Source: Aureobasidium sp. EXF-3400 | Taxonomy: Eukaryota > Ascomycota > Dothideomycetes > Dothideales > Saccotheciaceae | Direction: 5' to 3' | Assembly (NCBI GenBank): GCA_024195585.1 | Contig: SWBL01000107.1 | Location: 1-64,000, forward strand | Length of the DNA: 64,000 bases | Part shown: positions 46,071-57,750 of the stretch, one piece after another | Layout: each line of letters opens with the position of its first letter | Numbering within the stretch: the first letter of the stretch is position 1 | The notes under the pieces: generated by a model | The model's database searches: none | The model's input: only the letters and a program-made list of their open reading frames with translations | Told to the model about the DNA's origin: nothing | Translations under genes and position numbers: made by a program

Positions 46071-47154
46071 TTAAGCGGAGAGAGCCTTGATCTTCTCCTG
46101 GATCTTGGCCTCACGTTCAGCCTTGGTAAGCTTGTTGTCGCGGTACTTCTTGGACTCCTCCTTCCAGAAGTCCTTGGACTTCTTCTCCTCGGCACCCTCC
46201 TCCTTCTTGAAGGGGTCCTCGCGGATCTGCTTGTGGGCGTCCTGGTAGAGCTCCTCAAGACCGTCGGCCTCAATGTCGTCGTCAATGTAGCCCTGGAACT
46301 GGGACTTGTAACGCTCCTCATCGTCGTCGGCAAGAGTCTCCATGTACTCAGCGACGTGACCGGCGAAGATGTACTTGCGGAGGGTCTCGGCGTCGAGCTC
46401 CTTGGTCTCAATGTCGAAACCAGGGAAACGCTTCTCGGAGTGGGGGACGTAAAGACCACCGTCAGAGGCACCCTTCATGGCGGCGAAGACACGGGCACCA
46501 GTGGAGGTGCGGGTGAGACCGACATCGAGGTAGACCTTGAAGGGGCGGCGCTCCTCACCGTCGACCTCAGCGGCCTCGGTCAGGGTGAACTCGCCATCAG
46601 CCTCCTCAACACCAGTGAAAGACTCCTGGATGCCGAGCTTGTGGAGAGCACGGCGAGCGATCAGGAGACCGACGGAGTAGGCGGCAGCCCAGTTGGTAAG
46701 ACCGTGCTCAATGCCGTAGGCCTTGAGCTCGTGGGCGTAGGCGGCGCAGAAGACCTTGTCACCAGTGATCTCGGAAGTGACGATCTGGCAGATGATGTCG
46801 CGGTTGGTGAAGCGGACGACCAGGCGGTACTTAGGGGCGTTGTACTTGTTCTTGGCCTGGGTGATCAAACGCTTGCGGGCGTAGTAATCGGTCTTGCCCG
46901 AGCGTCTACGGCGGTACTTGACCTGGTAGCGCCTGGAGAATTGTTAGCACTTCGAGTCGCTCTAGTCAGTTGTTTCGCAGATGTGCACTTACGAGAAGTA
47001 GGCGTCGTTCTTGACCAGCTTGGTCTAGAAACATCCTCGAGTCAGCAATTTGCGCTTCAGAAACTCTTCCGAAGCATCTTGCAGGGACTCTCTGCCATCA
47101 ATGTGACGGCCACAGGGCCCTCCAGGAGCAGGCGGTGACACTTACGAAAGGCAT
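46071..47154 (-). CDS. RPL5: 60S ribosomal protein uL18 (Rpl5)
   Basis: Exons (minus) are 47154-47146 (only Met-Pro-Phe), 47024-46993 and 46932-46071, giving 300 aa, the normal length. Rpl5 binds 5S rRNA and, with Rpl11, enters the large subunit. The N-terminus after splicing, MPFTKLVKNDAYFSRYQVKY, matches the family. Other blocks are RRSGKTDYYARKRLITQAKN, RLVVRFTNRDIICQI, HGLTNWAAAYSVGLLIARR and a lysine-rich tail. Introns are 121 nt and 60 nt; intron-rich 5' ends are usual in ribosomal protein genes. Codon use is strongly biased to C/G at the third position, as expected for high expression, and this alone creates a long antisense open frame. Confidence 0.97.
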
Positions 47155-47597
47155 CTTGTCGGTGGTTGACGGGGTCGTTGGGCGTGGAAAGGCAAGAAAA
47201 TCCGTGCGGCTTCGATGTTATCCACACAGAATTTTAAGCGAGCACAAAAGCATGCCAAGATTTTAGAGACCAAAGTTGGCGACGCTTCTGAATGAACATC
47301 AAGCAGCCCGCGCTTCGTCCTCACTCGACCATCACTTTTGCCGACCAATACTCCAATTGAAATGATGATCACGGTCCGCTTCCGAATTGTAAATGAAATA
47401 AAATCATGGCTTGCTTTCGAATTGTAACTGCAATCTTGCATTCTGTCAATATTCGCTAGAGCACATACGCATGCAGTCCCTTTGCCATCATCACAATGTC
47501 TAGATAATGGCGGTCGTGTGCACGACTGCTGCCAATAAACACTGCCTGCTAATGCTCTATCTTTATTCTGGTCATCTTCAGACAATGTTTTCCAAAT
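47155..47597. other. intergenic, RPL5 promoter
   Basis: About 440 bp lies between the RPL5 start and the stop of the acyl-CoA synthetase gene, both on minus. It should contain the RPL5 promoter. No gene is seen. Confidence 0.5.
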
Positions 47598-49540
47598 TTA
47601 CAGACGCGACGCCTTAGGCTCAGAGTCTCCCACTTCTGCCTTCGCCTGATCACGCAGTACCTTGCGCAAGATTTTGCCGGACTGTTTGCAAGTCAATACA
47701 CATCTTTCATCCAGAGCTCCGCAGCACTTACAGGGTTTTTCGGGATCGCGTCTAGGAACACGATACCACCAGCCAGTCGTTTGTGTCTCGCGACTCTGCT
47801 GTTCATGAATTCATGAATATCCTGGACCTCAACTTTCTGATCTGCGCGTTTCACAACATATGCTCGTGGGAGCTCTTCTCCCTTTCTGTGAATTGTTAGC
47901 ATTCGACTTATCTCGCTTCTGACCTTCAGGCACATACATTGTCACGCCTACCACACCAACATCTGTGATGGCCGGATGATCGAGCAGCAGAGCCTCCAGC
48001 TCAGCAGGCGCCACCTGGTTACCTTTGACCTTGATCAATTCCTATCATCTGGTCAGCTTTGCTTTGTACTGCATGTTCTTTCCTGTTCACCTTGATGCGA
48101 TCTACAATGAACAGGTGGCCCTCTTCGTCGAGGTAAGCCACATCACCGGTCTTCAGCCAACCGTCTTCAGTGAGAGTGTCCTTTGTGGCATCTGGCTTAT
48201 TCCAGTAGCCTTTCATCACATTTGGCCCCCGAACCCAAAATTCACCTCTTTGCCCTCTTTGAACCTCGGCTCCAGATGATACGTCGACAAGCATGCCCTC
48301 AACATTAGGATTTAGCTCTCCTACTGCATTAGACAGCGAGGTCTTTGTTGGATCCCAACCGCACGCGGAACAAGTCACTCTGCTCATAATCAGCTTCGCG
48401 TAACCCCTTTGACGATAGCGATACTCACTCTGTCATGCCCCATCCTTGCTTCACGTTCATCTTACCCTTTGGCCACAACTGCTCGACTTCCCTTGAAACT
48501 TCGCTCCCGAGCGGTGCCGCACCGCTTCCGATATATCTTACTGAGCTCAAGTCACACTTTTTGGTAGCAGGATTCTTGGCCATTGTAACGACAATCGGCG
48601 GAACCAGGTTCAAGTCGGTAATCTTGAACTTCTCAATATAGCTCAACATCTTGGGGAAGTTGAACTTCGGCATGACATAGGTCGGAATCTCTCGTGAGGC
48701 GCTTCCTACACAGTAGTATGATTGGCCATAGGCATGATACTGCAAAGTGTCAGTGAAAAAATCTACTCATTTACTCGAGTATCAGGCACGTACCATTGGA
48801 AGCATACAGAGCCACCTTGCGGTCTTCTTGTTTTCTTCATATTCTGGAACAGACTTGGCAACACGAATGATACCTTGGTTATTGCTGATAGAGTTCCTGT
48901 GAGTGATCATAACACCCTTCGGTACACCGGTCGTTCCTGACGAATAGTTGAGGCAGATGGTGCGATCCAGCTCTTCCTCAGAGCTCAACTCTTCCCAAGC
49001 AAAGTCGCGGCTCTCAGCGGTGCTGGCAAGCAATTTGCTCCAATGTCTGACATCCCCATGTCCCTTTCCGATGTTGTCGATAGTCGCATGGCCATTGTCG
49101 AACACAAATACTTTGTCGTGGGAGAGACCTGCAGCATCCGCTGCTTCGATGCCAGTCTTCAGACTCGCCTCAGCACAGATCAAGAACTTGGCTCCAGAGT
49201 CTTGTAGTTGGTATGCCAGCTCGCGAGGCACATAAGTAGGGTTGGCGCCGGTAAATATACCTCCAGCCATGATCGTACCATAGAAGACCACAGGGAAGAA
49301 AATATTGTTTCCCGAGAACAGTAACACACGATCACCAGGCTTCAGGCCAGCCTTTTGAAGGCCGACTGCCAATCGCTTGCACCATTGTCTCAAATCAGAT
49401 TTTGACAGATGATACTTGTCTGGGCTCTCCGGATCAAGGTATAGAGGTGTTTCCGGTAGAGCAGCAGAAGGCGATCCAAAGATATAGGTTGGCAAGGATA
49501 CCTGAGGTATCTCGACGTTCCAGCGACTTTTCCACGGCAT
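47598..49540 (-). CDS. 4-coumarate-CoA ligase-like acyl-CoA synthetase, peroxisomal
   Basis: Exons (minus) are 49540-48794, 48739-48429, 48379-48091, 48041-47938, 47885-47732 and 47681-47598, giving 562 aa. It is an ANL-superfamily adenylating enzyme that activates a carboxylic acid to its CoA thioester. Motifs are [16 protein letters not shown] (P-loop-like A3), [16 protein letters not shown] (A5), [21 protein letters not shown] (A7/A8) and the late catalytic-lysine block [11 protein letters not shown]. It ends in ASRL, where SRL fits the type 1 peroxisomal signal. This fits fungal 4CL-like enzymes that handle fatty or aromatic acids in peroxisomes; the substrate cannot be told. Five short introns keep the frame, the last just before SGKILRK. 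It is divergent from the FAD oxidoreductase. Confidence 0.92.
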
Positions 49541-50532
49541 CTTGAGAGGGCTTGCCAGGAGTCAAATCGAAGTCTTGAGGTGTGTTGTATTGAGCTGGAA
49601 AAGATTTGGAGAAAGACAATTGAAAGAGTTACGGACATGCTCAACCGTTGTTATGTCATCCGTGATTCTGCTAGACTGCTACACGACCGGCACGTCTGTT
49701 CCGCTCTGTTGTCTCCAAGACACAGACCCAACGAAACTCTAACTGCCGCGGCTCACTCAGTCGTCTCTGAGACTCTGATGCTAGGTGAACCAGTCACGCC
49801 CACAATTGTGGGGTATCGGCTGCGGAGGGTCTCGAGCATAACCGCCTTTTGCCGAATTTGAGGTGCCTCGGTACCGAGCACCCGAGTATGTTTTGTTGCT
49901 GATCCCTGAACCTTGAGCAGTACTGTATCAACATTTGGCTCAAGTAGGTACAGTAAATGTATGCTCAACTGTATCGTACTGTTGTACCCTATGCGATGTG
50001 AGACTGTTTCTCGATCATCGACGTTGTACTGGAGGAGGAGTGAGTAGCAGCTGGCAACGGTAAGGTCATACACTGCGCCGGTATCCATGTGCATCAAGAT
50101 ATGAATATTCATTTGTCATTGCTCTGATGGACGACAAGCACTAACGACTAGCTATTGAGATCCTCCAATCTTTCAAAAACGGGACGCTTAAGATCTCAGC
50201 AAGTCACCATGATCAGTCCTATCCGTCTCTGCCTTTTCTGCTTGCCTCCACTTCACCTACAACTGGATTACTGTGTTCCACTGTCGCGTCACAAGCAAGA
50301 CTCAGGGATCTATGTCCTACAATATGTGTTCGTAAATAAGTGCACATAAGCTGCATTACAATCATGTATCACATCAAAAATCATCGATCTTGGTTCAGAA
50401 AATGACGAGTTTGGAGGGCCACCCTGCTTGACCCACCTTCGCTATCTTATCACCCGAGCTTTGGACACATTGACTTCCAATGCATACATCCCTTCTTCCA
50501 ACACCAAACCCTTATCACTCTTTCTCAGAACC
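49541..50532. other. divergent intergenic region, 1 kb
   Basis: This lies between the acyl-CoA synthetase (-) and FAD oxidoreductase (+) starts and must hold both promoters. No gene is seen. The frame entering the oxidoreductase from 50428 starts with TTG and is treated as leader. Confidence 0.5.
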
Positions 50533-52200
50533 ATGTCAAAAGCAGCTGGTTTACCATCCCAGCATGCTTCCGCCTCATTTTGGCACACCGAGCCTAGATT
50601 GCTCGGCCACCGCACAACCAAAGACTTGCCTCGACAAGCCGATATCGTGGTCATTGGAACTGGGATCAGTGGAGCCAGTGTAGTTCATCACCTTCTCGAA
50701 AAATTGAACAATGAAGGAGCAGAGAAGAAGACTGTGCTTGTGTTGGAAGCTAGAGAAATATGTTGGGCTGCAACGGGAAGGTGAGACTATGTTGATTTCT
50801 CCTTTGTCGCTGTTTGTCGTATCAAAGGAAACCCAAGTCGGTTGTGATGGTGTTTTGATCGTGCTTGCCCGATCTCACTAAATATTGTCGAAGTCGGCAT
50901 ACGGAAGGCACGATGGGATAACTGAGATGAAAAAGACACTACTGGTTAGAAGCGTCCTTTAGATCTGGGAGTCTATGCAACCTTAAAGACACCAAACCCA
51001 CTCTGCATTCAGCTTCACACAAGGACTAACCAAGCCTCTATCAGAAACGGCGGTCACTGCCTCCCAATGTTCTACGAACACCCTCACGACCCCTCAATCT
51101 CCAACTTCGAATACGCAAACTTCCTCGCTCTGTCCGATTTAATCTCTTCCCGCAACATTGCCTGCGAATGGAACACTCAACCAGGTATCCGAGGCCTTTA
51201 CTCTAATGAAGAAGTAAAACTAGCCCATCATGCTGTAAACACTCTTCAACAAACCAATCCTCCATTAGGCAAAATGTGTAGGGTGGTCGACACAGCAGAC
51301 GAATTACAGAAACTGGGTTTAGCGGTGCCAGAAGCAAAGGGAGCTGTAGTAACAGATGTGGCAGCAAGACTCTGGCCCTACAAGCTGGTAACCGCCATCT
51401 GGGAGTCTGTCCTCACTAACCCCTGCTTAAACCTTCAGACTCATACACCGGTCCTTTCCATCTCTCCTTGTGGCACTGGAAACTGGAACCTCCATACAGA
51501 CAGAGGAGTCGTAGAAGCTAAACAAGTGGTGTTGGCCACTAATGCATACACTTCCTACCTTATACCTTCCATGGCCGATTTGATCGTCCCTTGCAGAGGT
51601 CAGATGTCTGCTTTACTGCCAGGAGAAGCGTTTTCAGGGCCTTCGAGGACTCAAACGAGTTTTGCAATTATAGGTCCTAAGATGGATGACTATCTTGTCC
51701 AAAGACCGGATGAATCCTCCGCTCACCTCATGTTTGGCGGTGGCAGGAGTTTTGGCCCTAGTCTGGGGATCAGCGATGATGGAGAAGTGGATGCAAATGT
51801 GGCAAAGTATTTGCGTACTGCGCTGCCTCGATTGCTACTCCCCGGTCAAGGAAAGAAAGGGGAAGAGGAGTTACAGGCAACATATGAGTGGACGGGTATC
51901 ATGGGTTTCTCGAGGGATAGCTTGCCTTGGGTTGGTGAGGTACCAGAGCGCAAAGGTATCTTTGTCGCTGCTGGATACACAGGGCATGGAATGCCCAATG
52001 CTTGGTTGTGTGGAAAGAGTGTGGCAACTATGGTGCTCGGGGACGATAGGGGTATGGCTGTACAGAAGGCAGTGGAGGAAGGCTTACCTAGAGCCTACCT
52101 CTTGAATGAGGAAAGGATTGGCAGAGCTCGTAAGATGGACACTGTGGAGGTGCAGGACGAAGACCACATGTTCAAAGCGGAAGTTATCGCTGAGGAATAA
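50533..52200 (+). CDS. FAD-dependent amino-acid-oxidase-type oxidoreductase
   Basis: Exons are 50533-50780 and 51045-52200, giving 467 aa, usual for this family. The DAO fold shows the dinucleotide site VVIGTGISGASVVHHLLE (~38-55), an ARE-type acidic end of the second strand (VLVLEAREICWAATGRNGGHC joined across the intron), QVVLATNAYTSYLIPSM, and the C-terminal FAD block GIFVAAGYTGHGMPNAWLCGKSVA. These proteins oxidise secondary or tertiary amines such as sarcosine-like substrates; the substrate is unknown. The intron of 264 nt is far longer than its neighbours. Its donor AG|GTGAGA and acceptor CTATCAG rebuild the NGGHC motif and a CTAAC branch site is present. The ATG at 50533 is the first good start. 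Confidence 0.88.
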
Positions 52201-52514
52201 TAAACTCTTTGTGTACTAAAGTCTGTAACTTCCCACCGTACTCCGACTGTAGCTAAGAGCAAAATGTAGACTATGGAAAGACAGTTGTTTTTGTGGAAGC
52301 AGAGACATGTTCACAGAGAGTCGACAACTTGTTGCCTCTCAGTAGATACTAACTTGTTTCCTGTTAATCCCATGCATCTCTATAGCTATACGCGTTGCAT
52401 ACTGTAGTGTACTGAGAGGAAACAAGTGTTTGGAGAGAATTTCGTTTGGAGCGCTGAGCATCCACAAAGGGTATCTACAATATCTGTGTTCTTCTTTTAC
52501 TTTTGCCAGTAATC
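52201..52514. other. convergent intergenic region
   Basis: About 310 bp lies between the FAD oxidoreductase stop (+) and the SQT1 stop (-). It contains the two 3' ends and nothing else visible. Confidence 0.5.
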
Positions 52515-54041
52515 CTATTGCGGAGGTGCGTTGAAGACAAGCGAAACGCTATCATCACCAGCAGTGACAATAGCTCTACCGCCTCCACCCTGGACAAAGC
52601 CCATAACACCACCACCCTCACCGCCGCCTCTGTGGCCTCTCCACTCTCCACTCAAACCACCGTTGGCGGCAGCAGTACCACCTCTGACGTCCCATCTCCT
52701 CACAACACCATCGTTGCCGCAAGATGTGAGCATCCAGTTGTTTCCACCTTGTCCTGCATTGACGAATTCGACCTTGATGACTGCCTCTTCCTCATGTGCG
52801 TCTTTGATGTGTCTGCGAATGGCAAAGTTGTGTGCGACATCGAAGAGCGCGATACTGCCATCCACACTACCAGCAGCCAGAAGAGTCAATGGCGGTTGTG
52901 CGAATGACAGAGTCTCGATACCGTCAGATTGAGCAGCGAGCGAGGCGAGAATGACACCAGACTGGCCGGCTGCAGCGCTTGATTGACCGCCACGAGGACC
53001 GCCAGATTGCTTGCCACCACCAGCCTTGCCACGAGCACCAGCGCCCTTTGCTCCCGAAGTGGCAGATTGGCCTGCAGGCATGGAGAGTCTGGGCAGACCG
53101 ACCACGCGAATCTGACCTTCGGCACCTCCTACAGCGACAAGAGCACCACCTGGCGAGACAGCCACGCTGTACAGACCACCCTCGACAAGGAAACGCTCGT
53201 CGTCTCCGGTCAGACCAACAACAGCTTGACCAGAAGGGTTTGCAAGACCAGCGGCCGCGGCGTCACCGAACACGTCCCAAACGTACAAAGTCGAGTCCTC
53301 GGAAACAGTGCACAAGAGCTTGCCGTCGGGCGTCCATGCACCGGCGGTACACGAAGCAGTGTGAAGGTAGAATGCTTGGACGATTGTGAGCGGCGACGCG
53401 GCGTCCTGCTCGTTGATGGTGTAGACCCAGACACTGCCGTCGTTGGCACCGAGGGCGAATGTGTTGGGGTATGTAGGGTTAGGGCAGGGTGACAGCCAGT
53501 TGATCTCCTCGACCTCGGCAGCAGAGGCAAAGGCCTTTGCAGGCTCAGCCTGTGGTTGTTGCGGTGTGTGGTAGACATTGAGTCTGCCGTCCAAGCCAGC
53601 AGTAGCGACAAACTTGCCGTCGGGCAGCGAGAAAGCAATGGCGTTGACCGAGTCGGAGTGGCCCTCGAGCTTGACGTAGGGCTCCTGGCTGTGGCGTTCG
53701 ACAGGTTGAGGGTTGCTCTCGTACGAGGCAGGTAGGACGGGGGCTTGCGGCGGAGAGCAGTCCCAGAGATAGGCTACATCGTCGCCGCCGCCGGTTGCGA
53801 CAAGTTGTGGATGTGTTGGGTGTTGTGCGATGCAGAAAATGCTGTCCTTGTGTCCGTCAAAGTGCGCAATGCTGTCGTTTTGCAGCATGATCTCCTCCAT
53901 TGCTCCTCCTTCTTCGTCGTCGGACATGGGCATATCCTCTCCCTCGCCCTCGAATTCTTCCTCCATGTCGTCGGGGTTGAACATCTCGTCGTCGTCCTCG
54001 GGGACATTGTTGTCCTCATCATGCGGTTCGTGAGCAGACAT
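52515..54041 (-). CDS. SQT1: WD40 ribosome-assembly chaperone Sqt1 (AAMP family)
   Basis: A single exon from 54041 encodes 508 aa. An acidic N-terminus (about 1-50, DEDDEMFNPDDMEEEFEGEGED type) is followed by a WD40 propeller. Visible blades include HFDGHKDSIFCIAQHP, KLEGHSDSVNAIAFSLPDG, TAGAWTPDGKLLCTVSEDSTLYVWD, GIETLSFAQPPLTLLAAGSVDGSIALFD and WMLTSCGNDGVVRRWDVRGG. A Gly/Lys-rich loop (GAKGAGARGKAGGGKQSGG) is inserted between blades. Sqt1 is the dedicated chaperone of Rpl10/uL16, and human AAMP is its relative. The frame also allows an in-frame ATG at 54209 that would add 56 residues. I prefer 54041 because the extension has no conserved look. Some inserts, such as the Gly-rich loop, may be lineage-specific. 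Confidence 0.88.
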   Translation of the reverse strand: MSAHEPHDEDNNVPEDDDEMFNPDDMEEEFEGEGEDMPMSDDEEGGAMEEIMLQNDSIAHFDGHKDSIFCIAQHPTHPQLVATGGGDDVAYLWDCSPPQAPVLPASYESNPQPVERHSQEPYVKLEGHSDSVNAIAFSLPDGKFVATAGLDGRLNVYHTPQQPQAEPAKAFASAAEVEEINWLSPCPNPTYPNTFALGANDGSVWVYTINEQDAASPLTIVQAFYLHTASCTAGAWTPDGKLLCTVSEDSTLYVWDVFGDAAAAGLANPSGQAVVGLTGDDERFLVEGGLYSVAVSPGGALVAVGGAEGQIRVVGLPRLSMPAGQSATSGAKGAGARGKAGGGKQSGGPRGGQSSAAAGQSGVILASLAAQSDGIETLSFAQPPLTLLAAGSVDGSIALFDVAHNFAIRRHIKDAHEEEAVIKVEFVNAGQGGNNWMLTSCGNDGVVRRWDVRGGTAAANGGLSGEWRGHRGGGEGGGVMGFVQGGGGRAIVTAGDDSVSLVFNAPPQ

Positions 54042-54517
54042 GCTGTGTATGGATTCGTGGAAATTCGTCCAAGGTATGAAATGGGTCAAAGGGACAATGC
54101 GTCGGCGGATGGAAATGTTTTTTTGGTGCTGATAAATCGAGCTCGACTTTGCACTGTTTGCTTGGCGTGACGCAAAAGCTGAGCTTTGCCCATGCATGTG
54201 ATTTTCCATCTACCATGCCTTGATTGGAACTAGGTCTTCATACAGGATACACGAGAGAAGAAGACTCCGTGTGCCTCACGTCCTGCTGACTGTGCCTTGC
54301 GCCAGCTGCCAATAGAGCTGTCCCATGTCCATTTGCTTGGCTGGCCTGGAGCTTGCTTCAAACCAAATCAACGCCGTCGCCAAAGCAGCATTTAGACTCG
54401 CCAAATCCGAGAAGCCATCAACCAACGCCCATGCAAAATGCTAACTTGAGTTGCTCCAGAAACGCCCCTGGATATGCTGCTCCATACTGTCCCATCATGT
54501 CGGGCAATCAAACATGC
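54042..54517. other. SQT1 promoter and CDC27 3' end
   Basis: About 480 bp lies between two minus-strand genes. The frame from 54209 into SQT1 stays open but is read here as 5' leader. No other gene is seen. Confidence 0.45.
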
Positions 54518-57172
54518 TCAGTCGTCATCCATATCATCTTCGTCAGAGTCGTCAAGAGCTTCCATAGCCTCTTTGATGTATTGCGACGCCTGTCTTCCGT
54601 TAGCTGACGCCTAAAACATAATCAGTCTCGAGTCTTACCTTCGCATCAAGATTCAGCGCAGTAGTAAAGGTGCGCACGCTGTCTGCTCGTCTTCCAAGTC
54701 CCTTGAAACACTTTCCGAGCAAGAAGAATACGTTGGCCTCCTCTGGCGCTAAATTCTTTAGCACTTCGAGCTCCACGAGAGCATCCGCATAGAGCTTTAG
54801 ACTCATCAACACGCGAGCCTTCTTGAATCGTGCTAGTGCCGAGTTCGGCGCTAGATTCAGCGCGTGCGAGTATTGTGTCAAAGCTGCTTTGGGATGGTGG
54901 AGCTTCTCCATGATCTGTAGTCCTCAATCAGCTTGCATATTTCTTGTCGGATCATAGTCAAACTCACCACTCCTATGCAGACCGCCAGTACAGGGTTGCT
55001 GGGATTGATGCCGAACGCAATTCGGTAGTGTCGCTGTGCCTCATCCCATTTTCCCATTCTTTCGTAGCACTTACCCAAACCATACCACGCTCCAAATCCG
55101 CGTCTTTCACTTCCAACCCCTTTGCGGAAAGATGCAAGCGCGGCGTCAAACTCTTCGTTAGTCAAAAGCTCATGGCCCATGAGTGTCCAAGCATAGCTGA
55201 ATTCCGGATCTACTTGTGTGGCACGCTTGAAGCATGCGATGGCTTGCTCATGTTCTCTGCTCAAGGAGAAGGCGTTTCCAACCGCGCACCAAGTTTGTGG
55301 GGAGTTGAATGCTAGGTCTCTTAGATTATGCGCCAGGAACGCCAACTGCACCGGCTTCTTCAGTTGCCACAAGACCGTCGAATACACTTCCATGTCTTCA
55401 ATCCGTGTTGGCTGGAGTTTCAACAACTTGGCAAAACAGAGCTCTGCCGAAGAGTATTCTGATGCTTCGTAGTACGCTTTGCCAAGCTGGGCAAGGACCC
55501 ATGGTGATTCTCGATGCGCCGAAGGCAGAGCTTTGAAAGCATCGACCGCGGATGATACCTGGTAGCGACTAAGAAGGTAATAAGCTGCCCCTAAAGATCT
55601 GAAGGTAGCCAGCAATGACTCCGTCGATGCCATTTCGACGGCGACTGTGGATTCTAGAGCTTGCTTCTGCAACGGCGCAGGCACAGCTGCAGCATTACGA
55701 CTTGGTGCACGAGTGTCTTTGGTTTCCGTAGGATTTGGCGGCATGACTTTCCGGTTGCCACTTACAACACGACCCACTTGCGCAGGTCCTCTGCCTTTTG
55801 TCCCTGTAGCCTTGGCCTTTTTCACTTCATCGCGCTTAGCTGCTGTCAAGGAATTGCTGTCGGCAGGCACTCGACTTGCTGTTTTTGACCCTGTGATCTG
55901 ACTGAATAAACGATTGCTCCTCCTTGGAGCAGATGTTATTGTTTCGGCATCTGTAATTTGCGCACTGTGTCCAGATATCGTCCGTTTGTGCTGTGAACGT
56001 CTCTGCGCGGCAGTCGTCGCATCATCTGTATCCACTGATTCGGAGCTAGGCTTCGACTGATTCCTGACTGTTGCAGCGCGGGATTTCTGACTGTCTTTGC
56101 CAGCATCGAGTCCCAGCCTTTGAAGTGCAGTCCTTGATCTCCTTGTTGGAGCAGCTGGCGGTTCCTCTGCGCTGACTGCTTCTTGTGGTACGCCTCCCAT
56201 CTCGATATCCTCATCCCCAGACATGCCATTCGCTGTCGGAGTCTCCCACGATTGCTGACTGGTAGGCTTGGATACATTGTTGCCAAAGATGCCTTTCGAC
56301 TTGATCCTCGGCAGCAAAAAATTACTCTGAGCTTGTGCGACGAGGTCTCCGCCATTTTTCACAGTATTGAAGGGGTCGTTGGTCGGAGTAAGGGCATGAA
56401 TGCTGTTAATGTTGTTCGTACTCGAGGCTGGCATGTTGGGTGGAGGCTCATCTTTGATGCTTTCCTGGTTCAGTATTGATGCGGAAGCGCTGGTGATGGA
56501 AGAAGCGAGTTCGGTAGTCATCCTGAAAGAACCTGCTAAATCAATCTCGGCGCCTTGGAGAGTCAGCGTTTCCATAAGCGACCTAAGGTTTCTAAAATCT
56601 TACCCATATCACAAAGTCCCTGAAACACTTCCCACGTGAAAGGATTGCTCTTGTGCGCCTCAATGTAGCAGTCGCCAGCCCTGCGGGAATCGCCATGACC
56701 ACGCCACAGCTTTCCAAGCAGAGTATTCACAGCTGCAGCGTCTGGAGTATGCCTGGTTGAGGACTCTGTGTGTTTCCCTGCATCGTCCGTGTCAGTACGG
56801 CTATTGCGCTTCAAGAAAAAATCAGGCTAACGCACCCCAATGACTACGGCCTTGCCAAAGGCTTCTAGCCTTTTCCAAAGCTGCAATGCCTTCGTTGTGT
56901 TTCCCAAGCTCTTGACAGGCTAGAGCCAAAACATAAGCACAGCCTAGGTGTCTTCCATTTGCGCCGCTCTTCTGACTGCAGTCGTAGGCAGTTTTGAACC
57001 GTCGCAAACGATAATTTGTCAGGGCCAAGAGATGTGAAGAGTCCGGGTTTCGAGGATCGATGGAAAATAAACGTTCGGCAAGAAAGTTTGCATTGTCTGG
57101 TGACTCGTTGTCCAAGTGGTAGTATATGAGCTGTTTGAGTTGTGTTACAGCCAGAGTCGAGTTATGTGACAT
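54518..57172 (-). CDS. CDC27: anaphase-promoting complex subunit Cdc27 (Apc3)
   Basis: Exons (minus) are 57172-56836, 56777-56604, 56553-54968, 54914-54639 and 54610-54518, giving 821 aa. It is a TPR scaffold of the APC/C that binds Cdc20/Cdh1 tails. The N-terminal TPRs (~1-175) start QLKQLIYYHLDNESPDNANFLAE and continue through LGKLWRGHGDSRRAGDCYIEAHKSNPFTWEVF. The middle (~180-440) is a Ser/Thr/Lys-rich linker with many SP/TP sites, typical of Cdc27 and probably Cdk-phosphorylated. The C-terminal TPRs (~440-790) include LAQLGKAYYEASEYSSAELCF, CAVGNAFSLSREHEQAIACFK and KALTQYSHALNLAPNSALARF-type repeats (here AALTQYSHALNLAPNSALARF). The tail is acidic. The third exon uses acceptor CTCCAAG; nearer AGs lead to a stop. 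Confidence 0.92.
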
Positions 57173-57750
57173 GGTCGTAGCGAATTTCTATGCGTGAGTC
57201 CAAAAGAGAACAAGCAATTAGGTCGAGGCGTCGAGGACACAGGTGAAGGGACGAATCGAAGAGATGAATGTCTGGTGAAGATACATGGGCAATGTCGAGA
57301 TGGAGGCGACGAAAAGGACGTAGGCGTGGCGAAATAATCGGGAATGTCGAGGATGATGTTTGGTCCACAGCGTGGCTTCCTCAGAGCAGCTTGTCCATGC
57401 GGGATGCGAAGGTATACAAGGCAGGAACGAGTCGCGTCGAGTCGTGAGGTAGAGGAGGATGTCGCTATGTTCGACAATGATGCAGCTGTTCACGATGTGA
57501 GGAGAATCACAAGTCGATGGAAGCGCAGACAAAGATGTGGTTGTAGGGCATGTATGCACGTTGACAAGTTGTGTTTATTGATACAACCTGACTGAGAAAC
57601 AGGTGCGCACGGTCTTCATCGTCACCATCCGGCAAGGGATCGCTCCTTCCCCACCAGCTGCATCTGGCCAGCTCGCGTGTCTATGTCCTGCTCTGCTTTC
57701 TTCTACCAACCACCACACCACCAAATCCGCCGTCGCAAACCACCGTCTCC
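57173..57750. promoter_or_regulatory. divergent promoter, CDC27 / SND2
   Basis: This 578-bp region lies between two divergent starts and should contain both promoters. No binding site was clear enough to name. Confidence 0.45.

Noticed and set aside
46050..47138. 362-aa open frame on plus, opposite RPL5
   Set aside because: It is antisense to a highly expressed ribosomal protein gene. Strong C/G third-base bias removes stops, and the Leu/Val/Gly-rich product has no family.
52531..53492. Plus-strand open frames over SQT1
   Set aside because: They are antisense shadows of the WD40 gene caused by codon bias.
54042..54209. 56-residue N-terminal extension of SQT1
   Set aside because: The frame is open but the extension has no conserved look, and family members start with an acidic region as at 54041.
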